The notes under the pieces are model-generated. The model was not told where the DNA came from. It made no database searches and was given only the letters and a program-made list of their open reading frames with translations. Positions 8,055 through 17,539 of a DNA stretch of 64,000 nt are shown piece after piece (position 1 is the first letter of the stretch; the number at the start of each line of letters is the position of its first letter). Origin of the DNA: Candidatus Mesenet endosymbiont of Phosphuga atrata (lineage in GTDB: Bacteria > Pseudomonadota > Alphaproteobacteria > Rickettsiales > Anaplasmataceae); assembly GCF_964020175.1 (NCBI RefSeq), contig NZ_OZ026541.1, forward strand, positions 806,001 to 870,000, given 5' to 3'. Both the position numbers and the translations under genes were made by a program.

Positions 8055-9197
8055 ATGCCAATCAATCAGAGACTACTTGATGCCATTAAGCTTGGTGATG
8101 AAGAAGGTGTTAAGCTCTATGTAAGGGATAAGGCTTGTAGTGATGACTATGACTATTATGATACAGATTGTACAGATGTTAACATTCAAAATGATGAGTA
8201 TAACAATTGGTCTTTATTACATTATGCTATTTTTTATAATAAACCTAATATCGTTCACTTACTATTAGATTTAGGAGCAGATTTAGAAATTAAAACTGGA
8301 GCGGGAAGTACCCCTCTTAATCTTGCTGTTCTTTATAATAGAGTTAAAATTATTAAAATATTGTTAAGTAGAGGAGCAAATTTAGAAGCCGAAGCTATAA
8401 AAGGAATAAGACCACTCCATTGTGCTGCTGCCAATGGTACAGCTGAAATTGTTACAATATTGTTAGATGGAGGAGCAAATTTAGAAGCCGAAGCTATAAG
8501 AGGAATAAGGCCACTCCATTATGCTGCTGCCAATGGTACAGCTGAAATTGCTGAGGTATTGTTAGATAGAGGAGCAGATTTAGAAGCTACAACTACACAA
8601 GGAAGAAAACCACTCCATTTTGCTGTTTTTTATAATAATGTTGAAGTTACTAAAGTATTACTGAGAAATAATGCAGATGTTAATGCTGTAAATAATCATG
8701 GAGATACTCCATTAAATGTTGCTCGTAGAAAATACTCTTATGATAAAAATTACAAAAACATTACTAAATTGTTAGAAGAAGTAGTTTCCTTAGATATTGC
8801 TTTTAAAGAATACTTTAATGAAGAAGTAGCTCACAATAGAACTACAATAAGTAGTGTAATAGAGGGTATGACAATTTCTAATACAAGCAATGGAATTGTC
8901 GATATGAGAAATAGCACAATACCTTCGTTGATTACCGCTACTACAGTGGTACCACAACATCTCCACCAAGATCGAGAAAATACCACAAACCTTTTGCTTT
9001 CAGGGGGTAGTGTAGAAAATGGTACCTTTGGTCAGGTAAGTAGTTTATCAAGTATTAATGGAAATGGGTTGTTAATGTTTATAGGTTACATATGCACTTA
9101 TGCTTACAAGAAGATGTTTTCCACTGATGGCCCATCAACTGTTATGAATGCACCTTCGCTTGGTCAAGATCATACTTTGGCGCTTCAGTTAAATTAA
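8055..9197 (+). CDS. Ankyrin-repeat protein with C-terminal membrane segment
   Basis: From ATG 8055 the protein has 380 residues. About six ankyrin repeats span residues 45-250, for example STPLNLAVLYNRVKIIKILL, RPLHYAAANGTAEIAEVLL and KPLHFAVFYNNVEVTKVLL. Two repeats are nearly identical at the DNA level. After the repeats comes a Ser/Thr/Asn-rich linker and then a likely membrane segment, LLMFIGYICTYAY, about 35 residues from the end. The start is set by the GGGGGA leader. Its linker and membrane region match the fragment at 7549-7944, so the two genes were paralogues in tandem. A role in contacting host or membrane proteins is an inference. Confidence 0.88.
   Translation: MPINQRLLDAIKLGDEEGVKLYVRDKACSDDYDYYDTDCTDVNIQNDEYNNWSLLHYAIFYNKPNIVHLLLDLGADLEIKTGAGSTPLNLAVLYNRVKIIKILLSRGANLEAEAIKGIRPLHCAAANGTAEIVTILLDGGANLEAEAIRGIRPLHYAAANGTAEIAEVLLDRGADLEATTTQGRKPLHFAVFYNNVEVTKVLLRNNADVNAVNNHGDTPLNVARRKYSYDKNYKNITKLLEEVVSLDIAFKEYFNEEVAHNRTTISSVIEGMTISNTSNGIVDMRNSTIPSLITATTVVPQHLHQDRENTTNLLLSGGSVENGTFGQVSSLSSINGNGLLMFIGYICTYAYKKMFSTDGPSTVMNAPSLGQDHTLALQLN
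8373..8570 (+). repeat. 99-bp tandem duplication coding for one ankyrin repeat
   Basis: Two direct copies, 8373-8471 and 8472-8570, each start GGAGCAAATTTAGAAGCCGA and differ at only a limited number of positions. The period is exactly 33 codons, one ankyrin repeat. The close match at DNA level points to a recent in-frame duplication, and such repeats can change number by recombination. Confidence 0.85.
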
Positions 9198-9279
9198 ACG
9201 ATAATTAATGAGAGTTAGTATAAAAAACAACTAGCTTGTAGTAAAGCTATTATTTCATATAATTTATACATTTGGTTTT

Positions 9280-10614
9280 ATGTCAGGGCAGTCTTGGTTT
9301 TTGTTAGGGAATGGTCAAAAGGAAGGCTATAAAGTTGCATATACAAATGCTCGTATAATTGACCCTGAATCTAAACTTGATATTTATGGCTCACTTCTAA
9401 CCGAAGGTAAAGTTATTGCTGATTTTGGTGAATCTTTATTTGTAGGTGGTGTACCAAGTGGTATCGATGAGGTGATAGATTGTGGTGGCCTTGTGCTTAT
9501 GCCGGGGATTGTTGACATTCATGTGCATTTTCGTGAACCAGGGCAGGAGCATAAAGAAACTATATATACTGGCAGTAGATCCGCTGCCGCAGGTGGTGTA
9601 ACCACTGTAGTTTGTCAACCAAATACTATTCCACCTATCGATAGTATAATACTTGCTAGATACTTAAAATATAGAGCACTTGAAACTTCTCATGTTAATA
9701 TTGAATTTTACGCAGCAATTACAAAATCTGGAAATAAGTTAACTGAAATGGCATTGCTTAAGGAAGCTGGAGCTGTTGGTTTTACTGATGATGGGTTGCC
9801 TGTTATGAATGCTCATATAATGAGGCAGGCTCTTAAGTATTCCTCTATGCTAAATGTTCCTATTGCTCAGCATGCAGAGGATCTGAATTTATCTGCAGGT
9901 GGCTGTATAAACGAAGGGGCAGTCTCTGAGGAACTGGGGGTTGTAGGTATTCCAGGCATCTCTGAAGCGGTGATGGTTAGTCGTGACATTTTACTTATGC
10001 AAGATATTGCTGATGTCCATTATCATGTTCTACATGTCTCATCTCAAGACTCATTAAGAGCAATTGCTGATGCAAAAAAAAGAGGAATAAATATAACTTG
10101 TGAGGTTGCCCCTCATCATTTTACTCTGACTGAAAATGACGTTAGAGAGCATAGCTCAATGGCAAAAATGAATCCACCACTAAGGTCAGAGGAAGATCGT
10201 TTAGCTATGATAGAAGGACTGAGATCTAGTATAATCGACTGCATAGCAACCGATCACGCACCACACGATGTTGGTTCTAAGGACTTATCACTTAGTGATT
10301 CAGCTTTTGGCATTGTAGGGCTTGAAACTCTTCTACCATTAGCACTTGAATTGCACTATAATCACAATCTTGATTTACTGGATGTATTAGGAAAATTAAC
10401 CTATAAGCCTGCAGATATTATACATATTCCACGTGGACGAATAAGAAAGAACTTTATGGCTGATTTAACTTTGGTTGATTTAGAATATAGGTGGGAAATT
10501 GATATCGGTAAATTTGCAAGTAAATCAAAAAATTCTCCTTTTGATAAAAGAAAGGTAAAGGGGCGTGCAGTTCGTACTGTAGTATCTGGTAAAACTGTGT
10601 ATATACTGAAGTAG
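9280..10614 (+). CDS. pyrC: Dihydroorotase
   Basis: Dihydroorotase closes carbamoyl-aspartate to dihydroorotate in de novo pyrimidine synthesis. The 444-residue protein has the metal-binding DIHVHFREPG motif (HxH) and the AAAGGVTTVVCQPNT stretch. Further on are TCEVAPHHFTLTE, with a metal-ligand histidine, and CIATDHAPH, with the catalytic Asp. This is the long class I type, as in many Gram-positives and alphaproteobacteria, and differs from the short E. coli PyrC. It stands alone, with an AsmA-like gene downstream after about 110 bases. Confidence 0.93.
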   Translation: MSGQSWFLLGNGQKEGYKVAYTNARIIDPESKLDIYGSLLTEGKVIADFGESLFVGGVPSGIDEVIDCGGLVLMPGIVDIHVHFREPGQEHKETIYTGSRSAAAGGVTTVVCQPNTIPPIDSIILARYLKYRALETSHVNIEFYAAITKSGNKLTEMALLKEAGAVGFTDDGLPVMNAHIMRQALKYSSMLNVPIAQHAEDLNLSAGGCINEGAVSEELGVVGIPGISEAVMVSRDILLMQDIADVHYHVLHVSSQDSLRAIADAKKRGINITCEVAPHHFTLTENDVREHSSMAKMNPPLRSEEDRLAMIEGLRSSIIDCIATDHAPHDVGSKDLSLSDSAFGIVGLETLLPLALELHYNHNLDLLDVLGKLTYKPADIIHIPRGRIRKNFMADLTLVDLEYRWEIDIGKFASKSKNSPFDKRKVKGRAVRTVVSGKTVYILK

Positions 10615-10727
10615 ATATTTTATTATAAAAGTGAAATTTGATACTATATATATCTATTTTTGCATTGTACTGGAAACTAAATTTTAGTTACTTTAGGTTA
10701 ATATTAAAAATTTAAGATAGGTGTTTC

Positions 10728-13286
10728 GTGAAGATATTGCGTTATGTTACAGTAGCTGGTGGCCTACTTCTTTTATCCTTATTGTACGCTGTACCTAGTT
10801 TTATTAATTGGAATAGTAGATATAAAGGCTATATAGAACAAAAGCTAAAGGAAGTATATGGAACTCAAGTAAATATAAATGGTAATATTGAAGTTTCATT
10901 CATGCCAGCAAAAATGGTTATTCATGATTTATATATTAAGCATGAAGATGAAAATTATCTATCATCTAAATCTACTACCATAGGGAAACTAGAGTTTAGA
11001 CCATCCTTTTTATCTCTAGTCAAATTTGCACCAAGTCCAAAAAAAGTAATTATACATGGTTTAGCCACTGATATGCAAAACCTATATAGAATGACCAAAA
11101 CAGAAAGTAACATTAAAAGTGTATCAATTATAAATAGTGATATCGATATAGGAAAAAAAGATAAAATACATATAAAAATAGCTACTTTTAAAGATACAAA
11201 AGCTAACAAAAAAATAACATCTACGTTTACTTTAAGACAAAATAATTGCAATTTAAATGCAAGTATGGATCTTATCAAGCACAACACATATCAAGTAGAC
11301 GCAAAGGTAAGTTCAAATTTCCTAAATATAGCATTGGTAGGGAAGCAAGATCAAAACTCCTTCAAAGGCAAACTGACAGCAAAAGCAAATAATCTACTTG
11401 GTGTTATAAGTGGCACTGAAGCTACTAAACAGATAGCAGATCGAGCTTTTGAACTAACATTGGATATACACGTAAACAATGGTGAACTGAAGGTCCATAA
11501 CTTGGGATTTAATTCTGAAGCTATAAAAGGGAATGGAGAGATTGTTTATAATCAAAACAATACATATAACGTGGGAATAAATCTTGAGAAAATAGATATG
11601 GATTATCTATTTTTTAATCGACGAGAAGTTAATCACGATAGGTTGAATAGCATATTGGAAAATTTTAGATTAATAATTCCAGATTATATAAATGCTAATT
11701 CCATAATTAAAGCTCAAGAAGTAAAATACAATGGTAAAATTTTAAGTGACGTTGAATTTAAAACGAGTGTACATAATGGTAAGGCAGGTATTAATCTTGC
11801 TCTTGCTTTGCCAGGTAATAATAACAGTATGGGTGTTACTGGTGAAATAAGCAATAACAAGATAGTGTCTAGCTTCAAAGGAATACTTTCAGCGCAGGGA
11901 CAAGACATAGACTCATTATCTGAATGGTTACTTCCTATTTCAATAAAAGATGATCTTAAAAATAGCACATTTAAGTTTAGTAGTCATGTATATGTTGCAC
12001 CACGAATATTTATGATCTCGGATGCTAAAATGTTAACAGATGAAGGAAATCTACACGGAGAAGTAAGTGTAAAATACAATAAAAAGATAAATATTATTGA
12101 TGGTAAAATAGATGTAAATGATATTAACCTTAATAAATATAGCCTCAACTTGTCTACTGAAATAGAAAAAGATAAGTTACCTATGCAGTGGTTAAGAGAT
12201 AGCAAATTTAACATTAAATTCAAAACCAGTGTTAATAATTTTGTAATCAAGAATAATCAAATAAAAAAAATTAATTTTTTAGTTAATACCATTAAAGATA
12301 AATTATCTATAGATGATATTAATTTAGTTGGAGATAATATTGACATAAGCGGTAATGCAAAAGTAACAACAGACTTTAAAACAATAAAACCAACATTAGA
12401 AGTAAACTTAAATGGCAAAGAGTTTAATAGTGCTCTTTTCGAATTGCCTGACTTGGTTACAAAAACAAAAGCTTTACAAACAAGAAATGAAACAATGAAA
12501 ATTATGTGGTCACGTCATGACTTTAATTTTTTAAAACTAAATGAATTCAATGGTAATATAAATATTAATGTTAAAAAATTTAAAACCAAATCTAACATTT
12601 TAAAAGATCTTAAATTAAATACTGTTTTAAAAGATGGTTTAATTAGTGTGAAGCAATTTGAATATGGAATAGCAGGTGGATATGTGATTTTTCAAGCCAA
12701 CATTGGTACTGGATCTCAGCCCTCTTTAGTTTCATCATTTTCAATAGCTAATTTAGATATAAGCCATATGGCAAAACTTTTAGATATTGACAATCTTACA
12801 GGTAATATTAGCATGAGCGGCAGCATAAAAACTGAAGGTAAAAGTCTATACGAATGGGTTAGTAGAGCAGTTGGTAAAGTAAGTATTGCAGCAAGAGGAA
12901 TTAGTTTTGTTGGTGTGGATTTAGATTCTTTCATTGTTAATTTACTGAAGAGCAAAAGCAAATCAGATATAGCTTCACTAACACAAATGTCTTTATATAG
13001 TGGTAATACCTTCTTCACCACAATAGATGGTAATGCACAGATTCAAAACGGTATCTGCTCAACAAGTTTGCAGTTTATAATAAATAACGCAAGTGGATCA
13101 GTTTCTTCAAATATATCTCTGCTTCAATTTACAACTATCTCCTTCCTGAGACTTTTCTTCATACCATCAGAAAAAAGCAATCCGGTATATATAGATTTAA
13201 ACTTAACTGGACCGATATGGCAGCCAAAGGTTAATTTTAATATTGATGATTTATACTCTATAATAAAAACTGAGTCTTTGAATTAA
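10728..13286 (+). CDS. AsmA-family envelope protein
   Basis: This is an 852-residue protein starting at GTG, with AGGTG just upstream. A single N-terminal membrane helix (about residues 7-25, VAGGLLLLSLLYAVPSF) precedes a very long periplasmic region of beta-rich repeats. The C-terminal part has the AsmA signature area, with SMSGSIKTEGKSLYEWVSRAVGKVSIAARGI split across the conserved segment. AsmA-like proteins lie in the inner membrane, span toward the outer membrane and are linked to lipid transport or outer membrane assembly. The exact family member cannot be told from this sequence alone. Its length is in the usual range for large AsmA proteins. Confidence 0.8.
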   Translation: MKILRYVTVAGGLLLLSLLYAVPSFINWNSRYKGYIEQKLKEVYGTQVNINGNIEVSFMPAKMVIHDLYIKHEDENYLSSKSTTIGKLEFRPSFLSLVKFAPSPKKVIIHGLATDMQNLYRMTKTESNIKSVSIINSDIDIGKKDKIHIKIATFKDTKANKKITSTFTLRQNNCNLNASMDLIKHNTYQVDAKVSSNFLNIALVGKQDQNSFKGKLTAKANNLLGVISGTEATKQIADRAFELTLDIHVNNGELKVHNLGFNSEAIKGNGEIVYNQNNTYNVGINLEKIDMDYLFFNRREVNHDRLNSILENFRLIIPDYINANSIIKAQEVKYNGKILSDVEFKTSVHNGKAGINLALALPGNNNSMGVTGEISNNKIVSSFKGILSAQGQDIDSLSEWLLPISIKDDLKNSTFKFSSHVYVAPRIFMISDAKMLTDEGNLHGEVSVKYNKKINIIDGKIDVNDINLNKYSLNLSTEIEKDKLPMQWLRDSKFNIKFKTSVNNFVIKNNQIKKINFLVNTIKDKLSIDDINLVGDNIDISGNAKVTTDFKTIKPTLEVNLNGKEFNSALFELPDLVTKTKALQTRNETMKIMWSRHDFNFLKLNEFNGNININVKKFKTKSNILKDLKLNTVLKDGLISVKQFEYGIAGGYVIFQANIGTGSQPSLVSSFSIANLDISHMAKLLDIDNLTGNISMSGSIKTEGKSLYEWVSRAVGKVSIAARGISFVGVDLDSFIVNLLKSKSKSDIASLTQMSLYSGNTFFTTIDGNAQIQNGICSTSLQFIINNASGSVSSNISLLQFTTISFLRLFFIPSEKSNPVYIDLNLTGPIWQPKVNFNIDDLYSIIKTESLN

Positions 13287-13369
13287 AAGTAAATTTAAGG
13301 AAAATAAACGATAAAAACTGATTAAAAAATGAGAATTTGTAAGGAATATGTATAAAAAATCAGATTATT

Positions 13370-13906
13370 TTATCCCCTTCCTCTTATGCAAGTAGCTCCC
13401 TTTTCATTACGTTCATTTTCAACTCTTCCAACATGACTAGTAGTTATGTTATCATTACAAGTAATAGTTTTAGTTCCAAGCTGAGTATAATCTTTGCTTC
13501 CACGTTTAATTGGGTTATGTATTGTGCCTTCTTTTCCCTCATCACTTGAGATGAGATTGTTAACCTTTGTCCCAATTATTATAGCTGATACTATTGGAAT
13601 AAGTACAGCAACACTAACAAACGTAAACCCTGATGCAAGAGTAAGGATAGCTAGCGCACCGATCAACATATTTGCAGAAGGAACAAAATTACCTACGGTT
13701 TTGCTATCGCTTTCAGGTATTTTACTTTTTTCCTTGTTACTACCAAATTTTTCTTTTAATGACTTAAGTGGATCATTAAGGTCTATTCCTGTTACATCTT
13801 GAACAAAACCTGGTAATTTCTCCATTGATTCTGAAGCCCATCTTTTAAATCTTTTCCATCTGCTATCATTTGGATTGTTAAAATAATCAGAGACTTTTTT
13901 GATCAT
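13370..13906 (-). CDS. Hypothetical membrane protein with one hairpin
   Basis: This 178-residue protein has a soluble charged N-terminal half, including DVTGIDLNDPLKSLKEKFG. Two adjacent hydrophobic stretches follow at about residues 75-115 (MLIGALAILTLASGFTFVSV and LIPIVSAIIIGTKV). The polar C-terminal tail has several Asn/Thr and Gly/Arg residues. I do not recognise the family. The two-helix hairpin with a hydrophilic end resembles other accessory membrane proteins of the window. It lies between two plus-strand genes (AsmA-like and nadD), so it has its own promoter. Confidence 0.65.
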   Translation of the reverse strand: MIKKVSDYFNNPNDSRWKRFKRWASESMEKLPGFVQDVTGIDLNDPLKSLKEKFGSNKEKSKIPESDSKTVGNFVPSANMLIGALAILTLASGFTFVSVAVLIPIVSAIIIGTKVNNLISSDEGKEGTIHNPIKRGSKDYTQLGTKTITCNDNITTSHVGRVENERNEKGATCIRGRG

Positions 13907-14028
13907 AATCTACTAAAAAATACCTTAATTTAAGTGTAACATTAAATTTTAAAAAAATCAATAATTTATAGCTTAGATAACATAGGTATCAGTTTATAAT
14001 ACTAACTTATTGCCTTATATTTAAAGTC

Positions 14029-14586
14029 ATGAAAAAATTAAATATTGGATTGCTTGGCGGAACGTTTGATCCTCCCCACTTTGGTCATCTTTATATTTCA
14101 ACTAAAGCAATAAAGACAATTGGTTTAGATTGCATATGGTGGGTAGTTGCCAAACAAAATCCATTGAAAGAACAAAGCAATAGTATGACAAGTAGAGTAA
14201 ATTTTGCCAAAAATATATCCAAATTTAGCAGTAAAATCCGTATCATTGACATAGAAAAAACGGTAAAAAAGAGTTACAGTTATAACACAGTAGTGCTATT
14301 AAAACAAAAGTTTCCACATATAAATTTCATATGGATTATGGGTTCAGATAACTTAATTTCCTTACATAAATGGTATAGATGGAAAGAATTCTGTAGAGCA
14401 GTGCCAATTGCAATTTTTGAGCGTGGTAAATTATATAAAGAAATTAAATATCCATTTGTTAGTTGTTTTTCATCTTTTTACGTTAGGCAGCCAAAACTAC
14501 TGCTGAGCTGCACTCCTAGTTGGAGTATTATCAGGATGAAAGTTAATCCCATGTCTTCATCAATGATAAGGCTTTTGACATATTAA
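14029..14586 (+). CDS. nadD: Nicotinate-nucleotide adenylyltransferase
   Basis: NadD adenylates nicotinate mononucleotide to deamido-NAD in NAD synthesis. The N-terminal GGTFDPPHFGH holds the nucleotidyltransferase HxGH motif. WVVAKQNPLK and FIWIMGSDNLISLHKW are also characteristic. The C-terminal SSSMIR corresponds to the family's SSTxIR ATP-binding motif. At 185 residues it is slightly short because it stops soon after this motif, losing the usual last helix. It precedes rsmH by about 45 bases on the same strand. Confidence 0.9.
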   Translation: MKKLNIGLLGGTFDPPHFGHLYISTKAIKTIGLDCIWWVVAKQNPLKEQSNSMTSRVNFAKNISKFSSKIRIIDIEKTVKKSYSYNTVVLLKQKFPHINFIWIMGSDNLISLHKWYRWKEFCRAVPIAIFERGKLYKEIKYPFVSCFSSFYVRQPKLLLSCTPSWSIIRMKVNPMSSSMIRLLTY

Positions 14587-14630
14587 ACGTAAACGAATAA
14601 AACCTTTTTAGTAAGATAAAGAAAACCTAT

Positions 14631-15518
14631 ATGCATAAGCCAGTTTTACTACAAGAAGTGATGTCAATCTTGGCACCAAAGGATAATGAGATTTATGTTG
14701 ATGCAACGTTTGGTGCAGGTGGATACAGTAGGAAGATATTACAGCTAGCAGACAGTAAAGTATATGCAATTGATAGAGACAAGAGCGTACATATTTTTTT
14801 TGATGAGTTAGATTCTGCATATCCACAAAAGCTGCAGCTTTTTACGAGTAAGTTTAGTAAAATGAAAGAACTACTTGTGCAAAGTAACATTAATTACGTT
14901 GATGGGGTTATTTTTGATATAGGTGTATCCTCAATGCAGCTTGCGGATGGAGAAAGAGGTTTTTCATTTATGCATGACGGCCCTCTTGATATGAGGATGA
15001 ATCAGTCTTCAGACTATATCAATGCCGAAACATTTGTAAATACACTTAGGGAAAAGGAAATTGCAGATACGATATATAAATATAGTGGAGAGCGTTGTTC
15101 CCGTAGAATTGCAAAAGCAATAGTAAATGCGCGCCAAAAGAAAACAATAAAAAGTACTTTGGAACTGGCAAATATCATCCGCTCTGTTATTCCAAGAGGA
15201 AAAATTGATGCAGCAACGAGAACATTTCAAGCTATTAGGATATGGGTGAATGATGAACTGGGTGAACTAGAAAAGGGACTTAAAGCTGCATCGGAAATTT
15301 TAAATACAGGAGGTAGACTCATAGTTGTTTCTTTTCATTCACTAGAAGATCGCATAGTTAAAAACTATTTCAACCAATTATGCGGTAAAAATTCTCCTGT
15401 TCCAACTCCAAGTGAGTTCACCTTTATCAATAAAAAAGTAATTAGACCAAGCAGAGAAGAAACTCAAACAAACCCACGTGCACGTTCAGCAAAGCTTAGG
15501 GCTATTATTAAATTATAG
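14631..15518 (+). CDS. rsmH: 16S rRNA (cytosine(1402)-N4)-methyltransferase RsmH
   Basis: RsmH (MraW) methylates N4 of C1402 in the ribosomal P site using SAM. The 295-residue protein begins MHKPVLLQEVM, has the SAM loop DATFGAGGYSRKIL, then IFDIGVSSMQLADGERGFSF and GPLDMRM. It ends in VSFHSLEDRIVKNYF and a basic tail with NPRARSAKLRA, all diagnostic. In most bacteria it lies in the division/cell-wall cluster. Here no ftsL or ftsI follows, in keeping with the scattered operons of these genomes. Confidence 0.96.
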   Translation: MHKPVLLQEVMSILAPKDNEIYVDATFGAGGYSRKILQLADSKVYAIDRDKSVHIFFDELDSAYPQKLQLFTSKFSKMKELLVQSNINYVDGVIFDIGVSSMQLADGERGFSFMHDGPLDMRMNQSSDYINAETFVNTLREKEIADTIYKYSGERCSRRIAKAIVNARQKKTIKSTLELANIIRSVIPRGKIDAATRTFQAIRIWVNDELGELEKGLKAASEILNTGGRLIVVSFHSLEDRIVKNYFNQLCGKNSPVPTPSEFTFINKKVIRPSREETQTNPRARSAKLRAIIKL

Positions 15519-15665
15519 TTTTTATGAGCTCAAATTCATATTAAGCACAAGTAGTGTTTTTCGATTTAAACGCGAATTAAATCTATTAAATTCTATTTTT
15601 AGGATTATCATAGTATTAACTATTTAGTGATAATGTAAAAGTCATTATTATTTTATGGATTGAAT

Positions 15666-16304
15666 ATGTTTTCCTCAGAACAAATAGCAATTGAACATTG
15701 GCCAATAAGAAAAAAAGGATTTTTGTCATACAGTTCAAAATTTTTCGCTGCATCTACTATTGCTACACTTGCCACACTTAGCTATTGTATTATTGACAGC
15801 GCCATTTATGGTTTTAAATTTAACAGAAATTTAAGCATGCTTATGCTGTTTTCAGCTGCTTTCGTTGCTACTTCGCTAATGCTAGTTATATCTTACGGAG
15901 TGTTTAAATATTCTAATAAAAGAAGCGATAGCTTAAAAGAAGCAGTTAAAATTAGTGATCGTAAGATAGCATCAATCAGTGGTAAGGTATTTGCTGCAGC
16001 ACTTGCAATTAGTGTTACTTCTTTAGCTTGCACGCTTATAACCAGTGCTATTAATGGGCAAGATAGCCCTTTTTTATCTTTAGTTAGAGAAACTTTTGGT
16101 TTTAGCAGTAATGGTGCTTGGATAGGGGGAAGCGGTGGTCTTTTACTTTGTTTTCTAGCAAGTTCATTTGTTGTTTTTGCTATTTCTGGCCTTATGCATT
16201 TTTACTCTAAAGATAATGCAGCTCACCGAGATAGTAATTCATCAATATCATCAGCCTTAAGTGCAGCAGAAACTGAAGGTGATAATAGTAAAAAAAAAAG
16301 ATAA
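15666..16304 (+). CDS. Four-helix membrane protein, N-terminal part of a gene split at an A10 run
   Basis: The frame from ATG 15666 (a TTG at 15660 is less likely) codes for 212 residues with four hydrophobic helices arranged as two hairpins, roughly at residues 25-50, 55-78, 110-130 and 155-180. It ends SALSAAETEGDNSKKKR at TAA 16302-16304. The stop comes directly after a run of ten A (16290-16299). In the -1 frame the sequence continues without a stop for about 195 more codons to 16891 with coding-like composition, so this is probably the first part of one protein of about 410 residues. No known family is recognised. Confidence 0.6.
   Translation: MFSSEQIAIEHWPIRKKGFLSYSSKFFAASTIATLATLSYCIIDSAIYGFKFNRNLSMLMLFSAAFVATSLMLVISYGVFKYSNKRSDSLKEAVKISDRKIASISGKVFAAALAISVTSLACTLITSAINGQDSPFLSLVRETFGFSSNGAWIGGSGGLLLCFLASSFVVFAISGLMHFYSKDNAAHRDSNSSISSALSAAETEGDNSKKKR
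16290..16299 (+). repeat. A10 homopolymer at the frame change
   Basis: Ten consecutive A lie between AGT and GATAATAAAA. One frame ends two codons later at TAA 16302-16304. The -1 frame runs on open to 16891. Such a tract is a known site for polymerase slippage in AT-rich endosymbionts and could also vary in length between clones. Confidence 0.8.
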
Positions 16305-16891
16305 TAAAAACACCTCAGAATAAACCTGGTTGCCAGGACTTTGATCCTGAAAATGTAGACCTCTCTCAACTTAACAACTTATCTAATGATCAACTCAATA
16401 AGGCTATTGCTGCAGCTGAACATCATGGTTCTACTAGAACTGTTTATGATACTCCTTGGGACCAAAGCCGAACTTATACGGTTGCCAACCCATTACCAAA
16501 AAGAAGGAATAGTGCCCCTTGTCAGTACAATAGTAATTTATCATTATGCTTAAGTGAAGCAGGAGGGGATGAAAGTTTTGGTAGTGATGATGAATTGCAA
16601 GCAGCAAGTGCAAAATGCACTAAATCTAGTGTAGAAGTCAATTTAATGTTGCAAAATAATAACATTAAAGACATTGAACCAGTAAAACCCATCCCTCTTC
16701 CAAGAAAAGGTTTATTAGACCAGGGAAGTAATAATACTATTGATCTTAGTGATCAAGAAAGTGCATTATTGCAAAACCAAGCTAAAGCTTCTCAAGCAAG
16801 AAGGGATAAGAATTCGAGTCATTCTGATGAAAAAATCCTTACGGTAGCAGAAAGAACTGAATCTCTTAAACAATGTGGGCTTAAAATATAA
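16305..16891 (+). CDS. Hydrophilic C-terminal part of the gene split at the A10 run
   Basis: This frame is open from 16292 to TAA 16889-16891, in -1 relation to the frame ending at 16304. It reads KTPQNKPGCQDFDPENVD, then LSQLNNLSNDQLNKAIAAAE, NPLPKRRNSAP, LSEAGGDESFGSDDELQ and VKPIPLPRKGLL. There is no plausible start near its beginning and no Shine-Dalgarno; the TTG at 16595 is well inside. The sequence is disordered, Ser/Asn-rich and charged, like the tails of the membrane proteins at 22268-23458 and 37283-38776. It is best read as the cytoplasmic tail of the upstream four-helix protein, made by frameshifting or now lost. Confidence 0.55.
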
Positions 16892-16910
16892 CATATAGAT
16901 GATATTTTAA

Positions 16911-17498
16911 TTATGTTTTAGACCTATAATAATCACGTAGACTTTTGCTGGTAACGACAACAGTGCCAGCAATTCTATCATGCCACGCCCGGCCACGTTT
17001 ATCAAAATTTGCCCATATGAAACCAAGAAACAAAGGAGTAGCTGAGAGTGCAGAGGCAAAAAGTCTTTTAACTGCTTGCCCAAAGGTAATTTTCTGCAGT
17101 GTCACCTCATCTACAATTCTAAACCCAAATAGCAACTTTGCAGGAGTTGCAGCAAATTTAACCCACATTAATATGATATATATGAAAAGTACAGAAAGTT
17201 GAACCAGCTGATTTACCAAAACTAATTTTATTTGTTTATCTTTAATTATTACCTCTTCTTGAGTTAAGGGTACTTGCATTGAGTATTTTTTCATTACTTT
17301 AAGCACCTCTTTATCGTTTCTACCAACAAATAAGTAATTAAAACCATAACTAGTTGCATATAAAAGCAAGAGCAGTATTAATAAATCAAGGAATACAGTG
17401 GTGTAGCGTCTGAGCCCAACAACGTAACATATTCCTCTGTCATCTTTTTTTTCTTTGGGTGCAAATAACAGAAACTGGTTAAAAAAGAACTTGAACAT
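16911..17498 (-). CDS. RDD-family membrane protein
   Basis: From ATG 17498 the protein has 195 residues; a TTG at 17504 is possible but less likely. An RDD-type core is seen: VGLRRYTTVFLDLLILLLLLY with the Arg-(x)-Asp element, a second helix in LVQLSVLFIYIILMWVKFAA, the PAKLLFGFRIVD loop, a third hydrophobic stretch, and a closing RAWHDRIAGTVVV. RDD proteins are small inner membrane proteins, often tied to ion or solute transport, but the substrate is unknown here. The gene is convergent with the preceding split membrane gene and divergent from folB. Confidence 0.85.
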   Translation of the reverse strand: MFKFFFNQFLLFAPKEKKDDRGICYVVGLRRYTTVFLDLLILLLLLYATSYGFNYLFVGRNDKEVLKVMKKYSMQVPLTQEEVIIKDKQIKLVLVNQLVQLSVLFIYIILMWVKFAATPAKLLFGFRIVDEVTLQKITFGQAVKRLFASALSATPLFLGFIWANFDKRGRAWHDRIAGTVVVTSKSLRDYYRSKT

Positions 17499-17539
17499 AT
17501 GCAAAAACTAAGTTTTAAATTCTATTTATATATATTATT

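Noticed and set aside
8373-8570. CRISPR-like direct repeat
   Set aside because: The 99-bp repeats are adjacent without spacers and are in frame within an ankyrin gene.
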